From Geminicoccaceae bacterium (GTDB lineage: Bacteria > Pseudomonadota > Alphaproteobacteria > Geminicoccales > Geminicoccaceae): a DNA stretch of 64,000 nt. The stretch lies in assembly GCA_025062095.1 (NCBI GenBank), contig JANXAZ010000004.1, positions 1 to 64,000 of the forward strand. Direction: 5' to 3'. Shown here piece by piece: positions 18,364 through 27,648 of this stretch. The first letter of the stretch is position 1. The number at the start of each line of letters is the position of its first letter. A program made the translations under genes and the position numbers. Under the pieces are notes generated by a model. That model made no database searches. It saw only the letters and a program-made list of their open reading frames with translations, and had not been told where the DNA came from.

Positions 18364-19386
18364 TCAGGCGAGCCCGAGGTCCTCGGCGTAGGCGAACAGC
18401 GCCGGCGTCCCGCCCGAGTGCAAGAAGATCACGCGCTCGTCTTCGCGCACGAGACCCTTGCGGATGTGATCGACGAGGCCCGCCATCGCCTTGGCGGTGT
18501 AGACCGGATCCAAGATCAATCCTTCGAGCCGAGCGCACAAGAACAACGCCTCGCGGGCGGCATCGGTGAACACGCCGTATTCGGGGCCGATGTAGTCCTC
18601 GGTCGCACCGACCCGGTGCGGGGTCACCCGGACCGACAAGCCCAGATGCTCCGCGGTCGCATTGGCGATCCGCGCGATGTCCTCCCCGCGCGGGATCGAC
18701 CAACGGATCGGGCTCACGGTGACGAGGTGCAACGGCAGGCGCAGCGCCTCGAGGCCGAGCGCGAGGCCGGCCGGTTGCATGTTCGCGCCGCAGTTGTAGA
18801 GATGGTGGAAACGCGTCCCGGACGCCTCGATCTGCTCGGCCAGCTCGAGGCACGCTCGGACGTAGCCCAGGGCCCCGAGGACATTGGCGCGCAGACCCAA
18901 GGGTTCGACGACGTAGACCTCGCGTCCGCGGCGACGCAGCTCGTCCGCCCGCTGGTCGATGAGGGGCTGCAATTTCTCCATCGTATCGAGATCGACGATC
19001 TCGACCTCGGCGCCCATGAGCCGATCGAGCAAGAGATTACCTTGCAGTTTCGCTCCCTTCTGGCCGTGCAGCAAGATCAGGTGCAACGAAAGGCCGAGTC
19101 GGGCGCAGGCCGCGGCCATCTGTCGACACCAGTTGGATTGCGTATACGCACCAGCGACGACCGTATCCGCACCGGACGCGAGGATATCGGCGAAGAGATA
19201 CTCGAGTTGACGCGTCTTGTTGCCGCCGAAGGCGAGGCCGGTCATGTCGTCGCGCTTGACCCAGATCTCGCGTCCGAGAGCTTCCGAGAGGCGGCGCAAA
19301 GGATGCAGGGGCGTGGGAACATGCGCCAGGGGCACGCGCGGCTGGCGCGCGAGCGCGGCTTCCAAATCGGCGCGGCCCGGATCCAT
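18364..19386 (-). CDS. D-cysteine desulfhydrase / ACC deaminase-like PLP enzyme
   Basis: A 340-residue fold-type II PLP enzyme. RVPLAHVPTPLHPLRRLSEALG opens the domain, the PLP Lys lies in FGGNKTRQLEY about residue 56, and GAYTQSNWCRQMAAACARLG, LQGNLLLDRLMGAEV and IFLHSGGTPALFAY (Gly-rich phosphate loop) match D-cysteine desulfhydrase and ACC deaminase. It likely deaminates and desulfurates D-cysteine to pyruvate, H2S and ammonia; substrate preference cannot be read. ATG 19386 is chosen because family homology begins immediately after it; a GTG at 19434 is an alternative. Neither has a clear ribosome site. Confidence 0.85.
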   Translation of the reverse strand: MDPGRADLEAALARQPRVPLAHVPTPLHPLRRLSEALGREIWVKRDDMTGLAFGGNKTRQLEYLFADILASGADTVVAGAYTQSNWCRQMAAACARLGLSLHLILLHGQKGAKLQGNLLLDRLMGAEVEIVDLDTMEKLQPLIDQRADELRRRGREVYVVEPLGLRANVLGALGYVRACLELAEQIEASGTRFHHLYNCGANMQPAGLALGLEALRLPLHLVTVSPIRWSIPRGEDIARIANATAEHLGLSVRVTPHRVGATEDYIGPEYGVFTDAAREALFLCARLEGLILDPVYTAKAMAGLVDHIRKGLVREDERVIFLHSGGTPALFAYAEDLGLA

Positions 19387-19511
19387 GGACCGAGGTTGCA
19401 CGCCCTGCGCGGGCTTGTCGAGCCTTTCCGACACGGTGCACGGGGCGTCGACGGCACCCGTTGAAGACGCGGTCCCTTTTGTCCAAATTGCGGTCGGAGG
19501 GGAGAGGGTCG

Positions 19512-19976
19512 ATGCCCGCGACAGCCACCATCGCCGAAGCGGCCGAGCAGATCCGCGCCGATTTCGCGCTTTTCGACGAATATCGAGACAAGATCGAATA
19601 CCTGCTCGAGCGCGGCCGCTCGCTGCCGCCCTTTCCCGACAGCGAGCGGGTGGATGCGAACCTCGTCCCGGGCTGTCAGAGTCGGGTCTGGCTGGTGGCG
19701 CGGCGCGATCCGGCGACCGGCCGCATTCGCCTGCTCGCCGACAGCGACGCCTTCATCGTCAAAGGTTTGATCGCATTGTTGCTGCAGCTCTACGACGATC
19801 GCACGCCCGAAGAGATCCTCGCCAATCCTCCCAAGGTCTTCGAAGAAATCGGTTTGTCTTCCTTCCTGACCCCAGGCCGGGCCAACGGGCTCGCGAGCAT
19901 GATCGCGAAAATCCAGGCTCTCGCGCGTGCGATCGGGCGCGAGCCGGCGCGCGTGGCCGCAGCCGCTGCGCCTTAA
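19512..19976 (+). CDS. sufE: SufE-family sulfur-acceptor protein
   Basis: A 154-residue SufE homologue, which accepts persulfide sulfur from the cysteine desulfurase SufS for Fe-S cluster assembly. The conserved acceptor Cys lies in VDANLVPGCQSRVW about residue 53. Other marks are EYLLERGRSLPPFP at the start of the domain and FEEIGLSSFLTPGRANGLASM in the C-terminal half. ATG 19512 is preceded by a purine-rich site GGGGAGAGGG. The stop overlaps the convergent diguanylate cyclase stop (TTAA, 19973-19976). Confidence 0.92.
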   Translation: MPATATIAEAAEQIRADFALFDEYRDKIEYLLERGRSLPPFPDSERVDANLVPGCQSRVWLVARRDPATGRIRLLADSDAFIVKGLIALLLQLYDDRTPEEILANPPKVFEEIGLSSFLTPGRANGLASMIAKIQALARAIGREPARVAAAAAP

Positions 19977-21019
19977 ACGGGCAGTGGCGCGAAACCTTCT
20001 TCGACCTCGACGCGATTGCGACCGTTGCGTTTGGCCCGATAGAGCGCTTCGTCGGCGCGCGCGACGAACGTCTCTGCCGTCTCCCCGGGTCGCAGGGTCG
20101 CCACCCCGATCGAAAGGGTGATGGCTCCCAGTCGTTTGCCCTCGGTTTTCAGAACGATCTCGTGAGTCGCCATTTCGTTCCGAATGGTTTCGGCGATCTC
20201 GAGCGCTTTGCTCGTGTCGATCCCGGGCAGAAGGACCCCGAATTCTTCCCCGCCGTAGCGGGCCGCGAGGCACGGCGCGGGTGTTCGTTCGGCGAGCTTG
20301 CCGGCGACGAGCCGGAGGACGCGATCGCCGACGGGATGGCCATGAGCATCGTTGAACTTTTTGAAATGGTCGATGTCGATCATCAACAGCGAAAGCGGCT
20401 TCTCGTTCTCGGCGGCCGCCGCGACCAGCTGCTCGAGCGTGCGCTCGAACAGACGTCGATTGGCGATGCCGGTGACGGGATCGGTGTTGACGGCTTCCAC
20501 GACCCGAGCCAGATCTGTGCGCAACGAGAGGAGTTCCGCATCGCGTTCCGCCAGCTGTCGCTCGAGCTCGTACGCCCGCTCGCGCATCGCGTCCGTCGTG
20601 CGCCGCAGCTCGCGTACGAGCTCGACGAGCTCGGCGGGGGAGACGACGGCAGCGATGGCTCCGGCGGCGTCGTTCAAGCTCGCCCCGAAAGACGCGGCAT
20701 CCGCTCGGAAGTCGCCGATGTGCTGGCTCAAGCGAGAGAGCACGCGCTCCGCTTTGACCGTCAAGGCTTGCGCGCGCTCGGTGGCCGCACCGAAGCCCAA
20801 GTAACGCTCGGCGAGCTCGAAATGGAGCGCTTCGTCGAAGACGGCTCCTCTCGCTTCGAGGCTCGCGATGGCCCGGCTGAGGGCCGGGTTTTGACCGGCG
20901 TGATGGGCGAGCCACACCGCGTAGGCGACGGTGGTCGGTAGGACCCTGTGCCGACGCAGGGAAGCGAGGGCGGCTTCCGCGGCCTTCTGCAGGTGCAAGA
21001 GATAGTCTTCGGCCACCAT
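19973..21019 (-). CDS. Diguanylate cyclase (GGDEF domain)
   Basis: A 348-residue protein. The C-terminal GGDEF domain (residues ~180-345) has DPVTGIANRRLFE, LLMIDIDHFKKFND, and the active-site variant GGEEF about residue 265, with TLSIGVA later. It makes cyclic-di-GMP from two GTP. The N-terminal ~150 residues are helical and charged with no transmembrane segment or recognisable PAS or REC domain, ending in a coiled coil (RTTDAMRERAYELERQLAERDAEL written here in part). No RxxD inhibitory site is obvious before the motif. ATG 21019 has GAGGA just upstream. Input signal unknown. Confidence 0.9.
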   Translation of the reverse strand: MVAEDYLLHLQKAAEAALASLRRHRVLPTTVAYAVWLAHHAGQNPALSRAIASLEARGAVFDEALHFELAERYLGFGAATERAQALTVKAERVLSRLSQHIGDFRADAASFGASLNDAAGAIAAVVSPAELVELVRELRRTTDAMRERAYELERQLAERDAELLSLRTDLARVVEAVNTDPVTGIANRRLFERTLEQLVAAAAENEKPLSLLMIDIDHFKKFNDAHGHPVGDRVLRLVAGKLAERTPAPCLAARYGGEEFGVLLPGIDTSKALEIAETIRNEMATHEIVLKTEGKRLGAITLSIGVATLRPGETAETFVARADEALYRAKRNGRNRVEVEEGFAPLPV

Positions 21020-21086
21020 GTTCCTCGGCCGCCGGCATCGGAACGGGCGGGCCGTTCCTCGCTCGAACGCCGTGATGTCTGGTGGT

Positions 21087-21115
21087 GTTTTTGAACTTTC
21101 GGTTGCCTTTGTCAA
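21087..21115 (-). promoter_or_regulatory. Possible promoter of the diguanylate cyclase gene
   Basis: On the minus strand TTGACA (21115-21110) is followed after 17 bp by AAAAAC (21092-21087). The -35 is consensus; the -10 is weak but A-rich against the GC background. It lies about 70 nt upstream of the start. Confidence 0.3.
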
Positions 21116-21142
21116 CTTCGACGCGATTCACGCGGGTCCGTC

Positions 21143-21928
21143 TCACGAAAAACGAACGCCGTCGACGCCCGCCAGGAGCGCGACCACGTCGGGGGCGCCG
21201 GCGAGCACGGTGCGCCGCTCGAGAAGCGGGCGGCCGTCGAAGAAGGGGCTCGCCCTACCCCCCGCCTCCTCGATCAGGAGGAGTCCGCCGAGAACGTCCC
21301 AAGCATTCGTGCGGAAGGCGATCGCGCCGTCGAGCCGGCCGTCGGCGACGTGGGCGAAGGTCAAGGCGGCCGAGCCCAGTCGGCGATGATCGACACTCGC
21401 GGCGAGCAGCCGCCGCATCGCCTCCAGATAGGCCTCGGGAGGAGCTTTGAAGTTGTGGGAGAAACCGACGCAGGCGAGTTGCAACGGGCGCGCGGCCGTT
21501 CGGATCGGCCGTCCGTTGCGGAAGGCGCCCCGACCGCGACGGGCCGCGAACAGCTCGTCGTGCACGGGGTCGAAAGTCAAAGCGAATTCGGTACGACCCT
21601 CTGCCACGAAGGCGAGCGCCACGCTCCAAAACGGGATGCCTCGCAAAAAGTTGGCAGTTCCGTCGATCGGATCGACGACCCACAGACGCGACGCCTCCGC
21701 CCCGCCTCCTTCTTCGCCGAGGATCGCATCGCTCGGGAAGAAAGCGGCGAGACGGGCTCGGATCAGCGCTTCGGTCTCGCGGTCCGCGACGCTCACGAGA
21801 TCTTGAAGGCCCTTGTGTTCGACGGCGAGACCCTCGCGCTCGCGGAAGCAGCGCGCCGCTGCCGTGCCGGCTTCGCGGATGACGACATGAGCGGCCTCGT
21901 ACCGGGCCCGAAGATCGTCGTCGGTCAT
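21143..21928 (-). CDS. Inositol monophosphatase family protein
   Basis: A 261-residue Mg2+-dependent, Li+-sensitive-type phosphatase. Metal motifs are LGEEGGG (Glu-Glu), WVVDPIDGTANFLRGIPFW about residues 84-102 (DPIDGT) and AWDVLGGLLLIEEAGG (WDxxAG-like). These enzymes act on inositol monophosphate, histidinol phosphate or other sugar phosphates; the bacterial substrate here cannot be assigned. The ATG at 21928 overlaps the RecD-like stop by 4 nt. Confidence 0.88.
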   Translation of the reverse strand: MTDDDLRARYEAAHVVIREAGTAAARCFREREGLAVEHKGLQDLVSVADRETEALIRARLAAFFPSDAILGEEGGGAEASRLWVVDPIDGTANFLRGIPFWSVALAFVAEGRTEFALTFDPVHDELFAARRGRGAFRNGRPIRTAARPLQLACVGFSHNFKAPPEAYLEAMRRLLAASVDHRRLGSAALTFAHVADGRLDGAIAFRTNAWDVLGGLLLIEEAGGRASPFFDGRPLLERRTVLAGAPDVVALLAGVDGVRFS

Positions 21929-24156
21929 CGCGCATCCCCCGTTTCGATCGCGCGATCGGCTCGGAGTCCGGAAAGCCGGTGGGCGAGAAGAGTCGTCCGG
22001 GCCGGTCCGCCGCCTTCGCGGACCGCCCGCTCCAGGGCTCCGGGCTGGTAGACGAGCACGACGAGCCGGCGCGCACGGGTCACTCCGGTATACAGCAACC
22101 GCCGGTTCAACATGCGCCCGTGGGCGCGGGCGAGCGCCAAAATCACCGCCGGATATTCGGACCCTTGGGCTTTGTGCACGGTCGCGGCGAAGGCGGGAGC
22201 GAGGACGTCGAGTTCGTCGAAGCCGTAACGGTGAGCCCGTTCTTCGAAAACGACCTCGACGTTGCGCGCTTCCCGATCGATCGCCGTGATGCGCCCGAGA
22301 TCTCCGTTGTAGACTTCTCGCTCGTAATCGTTGACGAGCTGCATCACTTTGTCGCCGACACCGAGCCGTACGCCGCCCCGTTCGATCGCGACCGTCGGCG
22401 TCGGGTTGAGGCTGTTCTGCAGACGCCGGTTCAGCTCGCGTACCCCCAACGGCCCGCGGTTGACCGGGCTCAGGACCTGGACGTCGGCCCAAGGATCCAA
22501 GCCGAACCGTTCCGGGATCCGACGTACCGCGAGCTCGACGATCCGATCGGCGGCTTGCTCGGGATCGCGGACACGGAGCCCGAAAAAGTCGCCGCTCGGG
22601 TCGTCGCTGCGGGCGATCACCGGCAGCTCCCCGCGGTTGATGCGGTGCGCGTTGCGCACGATGCCGCTCTGCGCCGCTTGTCGAAAAATCTCGTCCAGGC
22701 GTGCGACACGCAGCGCAGGACAGGCGACGAGATCCGCGAGGACCTGCCCGGGGCCGACGGAGGGGAGCTGATCGGCGTCGCCGACGAGCACGAGACCGGC
22801 GCTGTCCGGCAACGCTTCGAGAAGCGCGCGCATCAGTACCGTGTCGACCATCGACATCTCGTCGACGACGACGAGATCGCAGGCCAGCGGTCTGCCGTGA
22901 TGACGGCGAAAACCACGCCCGGGCTCGGCCTCGAGCAGCCGATGCAACGTGAACGCCTCGCGACCGGTGCTTTCGGCGAGCCGTCGCGCCGCCCGACCGG
23001 TCGGTGCGGCGAGGGCGACCCGTAGGCCCGGCTCCTCGCACGCGTGAATCAACGCCCGCACCAGGGTCGTCTTTCCCGTGCCCGGACCGCCGGTGACGAT
23101 CAGGATCTTGCTCGCGAGCGCCGCGAGGAGCGCCGCGCGCTGACCCGCTGCGAGGACGAGGCCGAGGGAGGACGCGGTCCGAGCGGCAGTGGCAGCGGGA
23201 TCGGGAAAGCGCCAGCCCGCAGGAGCCGAGAGCAGACGCCCGATTTCGCGCGCGATCGCGACTTCGGCGGCGGCGAGCTCCGGAAGCTGGAGCCACTCGA
23301 CCCCGTCGACGCGGGTGGCGGACACGAGACCCCTTTCGAGTCCGGCCTGCAAAGCCGCCTCGAGCGAGGGCGCGCGCTCGCCCAGAAGCTCGCGCGCCGA
23401 AGCCAACAGCCGCGGGCGCGCGATCGCCGTGTGCCCGTCTTCCGCGGCGCGCCGGAGCGCTTCCTCGAGGGCGGCGACGAGGCGCACCGGGGCATCGGGT
23501 GCGATCCCGAGCCTGAGGGCGAGCCGGTCGGCGGTGGCGAAGCCGATACCCCGCACCTCGCGCGCGAGCGCGTAAGGATCGCTCGTGACCCGTGCCAACG
23601 CGTCCCTGCCCCAGGCTTCCAGCACGGCACGGGCGCGGGCGGGGCCGATACCGTGTGCGTGTAGGAACAGCAGGAGTTCGCGTCCGGCGCGCTGGGCTCG
23701 CCACGCCTCGACGAGCCGGGTCGCGAGGTCTCGGCGCAGACCCGCCACCTCCTCGAGCCGCTGCGGCGCATGCTCCAACACCTCGGACAAAGCCTCGCCG
23801 AAATGCCGGACGATGCGCTCGGCGGTCTTGGGCCCGAGGCCCGGGACGATCCCGGAGCCCAAATAATCGACGAGGGCCTCGCGCGTGACCGGAGGCAGGA
23901 GCTCGAGGTTCGAGACCAGGAGCCGACGACCCCACGAAGGATCGTCGTGCCAGCTGCCGCGCGCGCGCACGAGCTCGCCTTCGCGCGGCTCGGGCAAGGT
24001 TCCGACGATGACCGTGCGGGTGCCGTTCGACGCCTTGATCCGAAGGACCGTGAAGCCCGTTTCGGGTCGGTGGACCAGGACGCGATCGACCACGCCCGTG
24101 ACTTCGGCCTCGGCCGGGGTCGGCGTGTCCTCGGATACGGTCGTGGCGTCCCGCAC
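21925..24156 (-). CDS. RecD-like (RecD2 type) ATP-dependent DNA helicase
   Basis: A 743-residue superfamily 1B helicase with N-terminal OB-like region, helix-hairpin-helix domains (GIVPGLGPKTAERIV; GIGPARARAVLEAWG; GIGFATADRLA) and the motor with Walker A VTGGPGTGKTTLVRAL about residue 352, DLVVVDEMSMVDT (DExx), GDADQLPSVGPGQVL, and UvrD-like C-terminal ATVHKAQGSEYPAVIL plus LLYTGVTRARRLV. RecD2 helicases act alone in recombination or repair, not in RecBCD. Length is typical. The start is a GTG at 24156. It is coupled to the inositol monophosphatase gene through an ATGA overlap and diverges from the phosphodiesterase gene. Confidence 0.93.
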   Translation of the reverse strand: MRDATTVSEDTPTPAEAEVTGVVDRVLVHRPETGFTVLRIKASNGTRTVIVGTLPEPREGELVRARGSWHDDPSWGRRLLVSNLELLPPVTREALVDYLGSGIVPGLGPKTAERIVRHFGEALSEVLEHAPQRLEEVAGLRRDLATRLVEAWRAQRAGRELLLFLHAHGIGPARARAVLEAWGRDALARVTSDPYALAREVRGIGFATADRLALRLGIAPDAPVRLVAALEEALRRAAEDGHTAIARPRLLASARELLGERAPSLEAALQAGLERGLVSATRVDGVEWLQLPELAAAEVAIAREIGRLLSAPAGWRFPDPAATAARTASSLGLVLAAGQRAALLAALASKILIVTGGPGTGKTTLVRALIHACEEPGLRVALAAPTGRAARRLAESTGREAFTLHRLLEAEPGRGFRRHHGRPLACDLVVVDEMSMVDTVLMRALLEALPDSAGLVLVGDADQLPSVGPGQVLADLVACPALRVARLDEIFRQAAQSGIVRNAHRINRGELPVIARSDDPSGDFFGLRVRDPEQAADRIVELAVRRIPERFGLDPWADVQVLSPVNRGPLGVRELNRRLQNSLNPTPTVAIERGGVRLGVGDKVMQLVNDYEREVYNGDLGRITAIDREARNVEVVFEERAHRYGFDELDVLAPAFAATVHKAQGSEYPAVILALARAHGRMLNRRLLYTGVTRARRLVVLVYQPGALERAVREGGGPARTTLLAHRLSGLRADRAIETGDAR

Positions 24157-24291
24157 GCGAAAATCCAGAAGCGATCGGCTCCTCGGGTCTACCCGCTTGC
24201 GGACCCGGGCGCATCGGCCTAACGGCGAATTCTCCGGCGCTCCGCGGCGCGCACTCTACCGGAACCTCGGCCGAGCACGAAGGAGGGAGAC

Positions 24292-25095
24292 ATGCACGGC
24301 AAGGACTGGGAGCCCTGGCGACCGGGCCTCAAACTCCCGTTGCCCGGTCTGCCGCGGGTCATTGCGCATCGAGGTGCTTCGGCGGCGGCACCCGAGAACA
24401 CCCTCGCCGCTTTTCGCCTCGCCCACGAACGCGGTGCCCGGATGGTGGAACTCGATGCCCGTCTGACCCGCGACGGTGTGCTCGTCGCGATCCACGATTC
24501 GACCCTCGATCGGACCACCGACGGGCACGGGCGGGTGATCGAGACGGACAGCGCGACGATCGCTCTCCTCGATGCCGGCTCTTGGTTCGATCCGGCTTTC
24601 CGCGGCGAACGCGTACCGACTCTCGAAGAAGCTCTGGCTCTGCTCGCGAATCTGGGGTTGGCCGTGAACGTCGAGCTCAAGGCCGACCCCGGCCAAGAGG
24701 CGCGCACCGGCGCGGAGGCGGCACGGCTGATCGCGCGCGTGTGGCCGAGCGACGGCCCTCCCGTCCTGCTCTCTTCGTTCCAAGAAGAGACCCTGCTCGC
24801 GGCGCGCCACGAGGTTCCCGAACTGCCGCGCGGGCTGTTGCGCGAGCGAGCGGGTCCGGATTGGCGGGAGGCGATGGAGCGGCTCGCTTGCACGACCTTG
24901 CACCTCGCGGCCCACCATCTCGAGGCACCCCTCGTGCACGAGCTCTACCGTGAGGCCGTGCCCGTGCTGGCTTATACCGTCAACGATCCGCGCGAAGCGA
25001 AGCGCCTGTTCGATTGGGGCGTACGGGCGATCTTCACCGACGTTCCGGAAGAGATCGCGAGCGTGGCGCCGCCTCTGCCGCACAGCTGGAACTAG
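24292..25095 (+). CDS. ugpQ: Glycerophosphodiester phosphodiesterase
   Basis: A 267-residue TIM-barrel GDPD. The catalytic region IAHRGASAAAPENTLAAF (residues ~25-42, catalytic His and metal Glu) is followed by VELDARLTRDGVLVAIHDSTLDRTTDG about residues 52-78 (Glu/Asp ligand and second His) and NVELKAD. It hydrolyses glycerophosphodiesters to glycerol 3-phosphate and an alcohol. No signal peptide, so cytosolic UgpQ-type. Start ATG 24292 has GGAGGGAG 5-12 nt upstream. It ends 16 nt before the convergent lexA stop. Confidence 0.9.
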   Translation: MHGKDWEPWRPGLKLPLPGLPRVIAHRGASAAAPENTLAAFRLAHERGARMVELDARLTRDGVLVAIHDSTLDRTTDGHGRVIETDSATIALLDAGSWFDPAFRGERVPTLEEALALLANLGLAVNVELKADPGQEARTGAEAARLIARVWPSDGPPVLLSSFQEETLLAARHEVPELPRGLLRERAGPDWREAMERLACTTLHLAAHHLEAPLVHELYREAVPVLAYTVNDPREAKRLFDWGVRAIFTDVPEEIASVAPPLPHSWN

Positions 25096-25111
25096 CCAGC
25101 CGTCCGCGGGC

Positions 25112-25834
25112 TCAGTATCGCCGCAAGAGGCCCACGACCTTGCCCTGCACCTTGACCTGGTGCGGGCCGAAGATCCGTGTTTCGTAAGCGGGGTTCGCGG
25201 CTTCGAGCGCGATCGAAGCGCCGCGTTTGCGCAAGCGCTTGAGCGTGACTTCGCGGTCTTCGATGAGCGCCACGACGATATCTCCGCTCTCCGCGGTCTC
25301 GCAGCGGCGCACGACGACCCAGTCGCCGTCCTGGATCCCGGCTTCGATCATCGAGTCGCCGACGACCTGCAAGACGTAATGCTCACCTTCGCCCAAAAGG
25401 ATCGAGGGCACATCGATCGTCGTGCTCGCGTCAGCGAGCGCCTCGATCGGCGTCCCGGCAGCGATCCGACCGTAGACCGGCAAATCGACGTTGCCCGCGA
25501 CCCCGGCCAGGAACGTCGGACGACGCGGCGTACCGAACTCGGCGTGGACCACGTTCGACCCCGTGCGGCCGGCCGAGCCGACACTCGCCTTGGAGAGACT
25601 CGGGCGGGCGGGTACCGGTCCGAGCGGCGGTTTCAAGATTTCCAAGGCCCTCGCCCGATAAGCGAGGCGCCGGATGTAGCCGCGCTCTTCCAGTCCCGAG
25701 ATCAACCGATGGATGCCGGATTTGGAGCGTAATCCGAGCGCTGCGCGCATTTCATCGAACGAGGGTGGAACTCCCCGCTCTTGAATGAATTGGTGAATGA
25801 AGCGCAGGAGTTGAAATTGGCGCTGCGTGAGCAC
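25112..25834 (-). CDS. lexA: LexA SOS repressor
   Basis: A 240-residue LexA. The N-terminal winged helix begins [15 protein letters not shown] and carries [23 protein letters not shown], the alphaproteobacterial recognition-helix pattern. The Ala-Gly cleavage site lies in [12 protein letters not shown], the catalytic Ser in GDSMIEAGI and the Lys in VTLKRLRK. RecA-stimulated self-cleavage relieves repression of repair genes. GTG 25834 is chosen because LexA homology begins at that codon and GGGAGAGAAGG precedes it. A GTTC-N7-GTTC box sits in its own promoter, so it is probably autoregulated. It follows moeA, as in many alphaproteobacteria. Confidence 0.95.
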   Translation of the reverse strand: MLTQRQFQLLRFIHQFIQERGVPPSFDEMRAALGLRSKSGIHRLISGLEERGYIRRLAYRARALEILKPPLGPVPARPSLSKASVGSAGRTGSNVVHAEFGTPRRPTFLAGVAGNVDLPVYGRIAAGTPIEALADASTTIDVPSILLGEGEHYVLQVVGDSMIEAGIQDGDWVVVRRCETAESGDIVVALIEDREVTLKRLRKRGASIALEAANPAYETRIFGPHQVKVQGKVVGLLRRY

Positions 25835-25880
25835 GCCTTCTCTCCCGGAGCGCGCGAGGGCCGACCGAAGCGCGGTCGAT

Positions 25881-25909
25881 GTTCTACAGACGTTCCTGGT
25901 CGCGGTCAA
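25881..25909 (-). promoter_or_regulatory. lexA promoter with overlapping SOS box
   Basis: On the minus strand TTGACC (25909-25904) and TAGAAC (25886-25881) are 17 bp apart. The alphaproteobacterial LexA operator GTTC-TACAGAC-GTTC (plus-strand 25881-25895, read as GAAC-N7-GAAC on the minus strand) spans the -10 hexamer, so bound LexA would block RNA polymerase. It lies 47 nt upstream of the lexA GTG. Confidence 0.8.
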
Positions 25910-25937
25910 TGCGGCGGGCTCGCCGCGACCGCCTTCC

Positions 25938-27155
25938 TCAAGGAAGCCTCAGGGCGGCTCGCAACGGCACGCAGGGCACCGGCGTTCCGGCCATTACGGG
26001 GGGTGCGTGCGGTGGCCGCAGGATCAAGGCGTCGGCGGCCGCCAGCGTCGCCAACATCGAGCTGTCCTGCCGCTCGGCGGGCTCCAGCCACCGTCGGCCT
26101 TCGCGCTCGACGCAACGGGCACGCAGATGATCGAAGCGGTGATCGTTGGCCGGCAGGTCTCGCGCCACCGGCAATTCCTCCACGGGCAGCTCGTTCGGCA
26201 AGCCGAGCATGGCGAGAAGTGCCGCGCGCACGAAAACGATTCCGCACACCAGCGCGGAGACCGGGTTGCCCGGGACACCCAACAGCGGCACGTCGCGAAA
26301 GCGACCGAAGATCAGGGGCTTGCCCGGCCGCATCGCGATCGTCCAGAAATCGAGCTCGAGACCGATCGGGCCGAGGGCGTCCCGAACGAGATCGTAAGCG
26401 CCGACCGAAGCGCCGCCCGAGGTGACGAGCAGATCGATCGTGTCGAGCCGTCTCAAGGCATCGGCCAGACCCTGGGGGGTGTCGGGCGCGATCCCGAGGT
26501 CGAGCGCTTCCCCGCCGAGCCGGCGCACGAGAGCGGCGAGGCCGACGCTGTTCGAGCTCGCGACCCGACCCGGTACCACCGGTTCTCCCGGCCACAGGAG
26601 CTCGTCGCCGGTGGCGAGGATCGCCACCCGCGGGCGTCGTCGAACCGGGATCCAGGCGTGACCCAGAGCCGCGGCGAGGGCGATCCGCCGGGGCTCCATC
26701 ACCGTTCCGGCCGGCAGGACGCTGGCTCCGCGAGCGAAGTCGAGTGCGCGCGGACGCACGAATTCGCCCGCTTTGCACGCGCGCGAAAAACGCACCCTGC
26801 CGTCTTCGACTTCGGCGTTTTCCTGGATCGCGACGGCATCCGCCCCTTTCGGCAGCGGCGCGCCCGTGAAGATCCGCACCGCCGTTCCCGGGCGCAGCTC
26901 CGGGGCTTCGGGTCCGCCCGCGCGGGCCTCGCCGAGGATCACGAGCCACCGCCCGGGAGGCTCGGTGTCCTCGGCCCGCACCGCATAGCCGTCCATCGCC
27001 GAGACGGCGGTCGGGGGCTGGTCGTGACGCGCCGGAAGATCGCAATCGAGAACTCGATCGAGGGCATCGGGAAGCGCCACCCACTCGCGACCGACCGGAC
27101 GAACCGCGGCGAGGATCCGGGCTCGCGCTTCGTTCACCGACAGCATCGCGCGCAT
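25938..27155 (-). CDS. moeA: Molybdopterin molybdenumtransferase
   Basis: A 405-residue MoeA, which inserts molybdate into adenylated molybdopterin to finish the molybdenum cofactor. Signatures are [15 protein letters not shown], the linker [19 protein letters not shown] about residues 95-113, [19 protein letters not shown] (MoCF-binding) and [10 protein letters not shown]...[16 protein letters not shown] 27155 is used; a second ATG at 27146 is possible. It lies between moaC and lexA, and the spacer to lexA holds the SOS promoter. Confidence 0.95.
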   Translation of the reverse strand: MRAMLSVNEARARILAAVRPVGREWVALPDALDRVLDCDLPARHDQPPTAVSAMDGYAVRAEDTEPPGRWLVILGEARAGGPEAPELRPGTAVRIFTGAPLPKGADAVAIQENAEVEDGRVRFSRACKAGEFVRPRALDFARGASVLPAGTVMEPRRIALAAALGHAWIPVRRRPRVAILATGDELLWPGEPVVPGRVASSNSVGLAALVRRLGGEALDLGIAPDTPQGLADALRRLDTIDLLVTSGGASVGAYDLVRDALGPIGLELDFWTIAMRPGKPLIFGRFRDVPLLGVPGNPVSALVCGIVFVRAALLAMLGLPNELPVEELPVARDLPANDHRFDHLRARCVEREGRRWLEPAERQDSSMLATLAAADALILRPPHAPPVMAGTPVPCVPLRAALRLP

Positions 27156-27171
27156 GTGCGCGAAGGCTCCG

Positions 27172-27648
27172 TCAATCGCTCACGAACTCGCCGGAGCGCC
27201 CGCCGGCCTTGTGGACGAGACGGATGTCGGTGATGCGCATGGTTTTGTCGACGGCTTTGCACATGTCGTACACGGTGAGTGCGGTCACGGCGACGGCGGT
27301 GAGCGCTTCCATCTCCACCCCCGTCTTGGCGGTGACCTTGCAGGTCGCCGTGATCTCGACGGCGGGCGGGTCCTCGACGAGCTCGAGGGTAACCGCGACC
27401 TTCTCGAGCGGCAGGGGATGGCAGAGGGGGATGAGATCGGGTGTGCGCTTGGCCCCCATGATGCCGGCGAGTTGCGCGACCGCGAGCACGTCTCCCTTGG
27501 CGAAGCCCCGCTCGGCGATGAGCCGCGCCGTCGCCGCGGAGACGAGAACCCGGCCCTTCGCCGTCGCGGTGCGCTCGCTCACCGCCTTGGCCCCGACGTC
27601 GACCATCACGGCATTGCCCGCCGGGTCGAAATGGGAAAGCCCGCTCAT
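27172..27648 (-). CDS. moaC: Cyclic pyranopterin monophosphate synthase
   Basis: A 158-residue MoaC. With MoaA it turns GTP into cyclic pyranopterin monophosphate, the first step of molybdenum cofactor synthesis. Conserved segments are [18 protein letters not shown] at residues ~15-32, [20 protein letters not shown] about residues 62-81 (active-site Lys/His) and [27 protein letters not shown] 27648 overlaps the trpC stop by 4 nt; moeA follows 16 nt downstream. Confidence 0.97.
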   Translation of the reverse strand: MSGLSHFDPAGNAVMVDVGAKAVSERTATAKGRVLVSAATARLIAERGFAKGDVLAVAQLAGIMGAKRTPDLIPLCHPLPLEKVAVTLELVEDPPAVEITATCKVTAKTGVEMEALTAVAVTALTVYDMCKAVDKTMRITDIRLVHKAGGRSGEFVSD

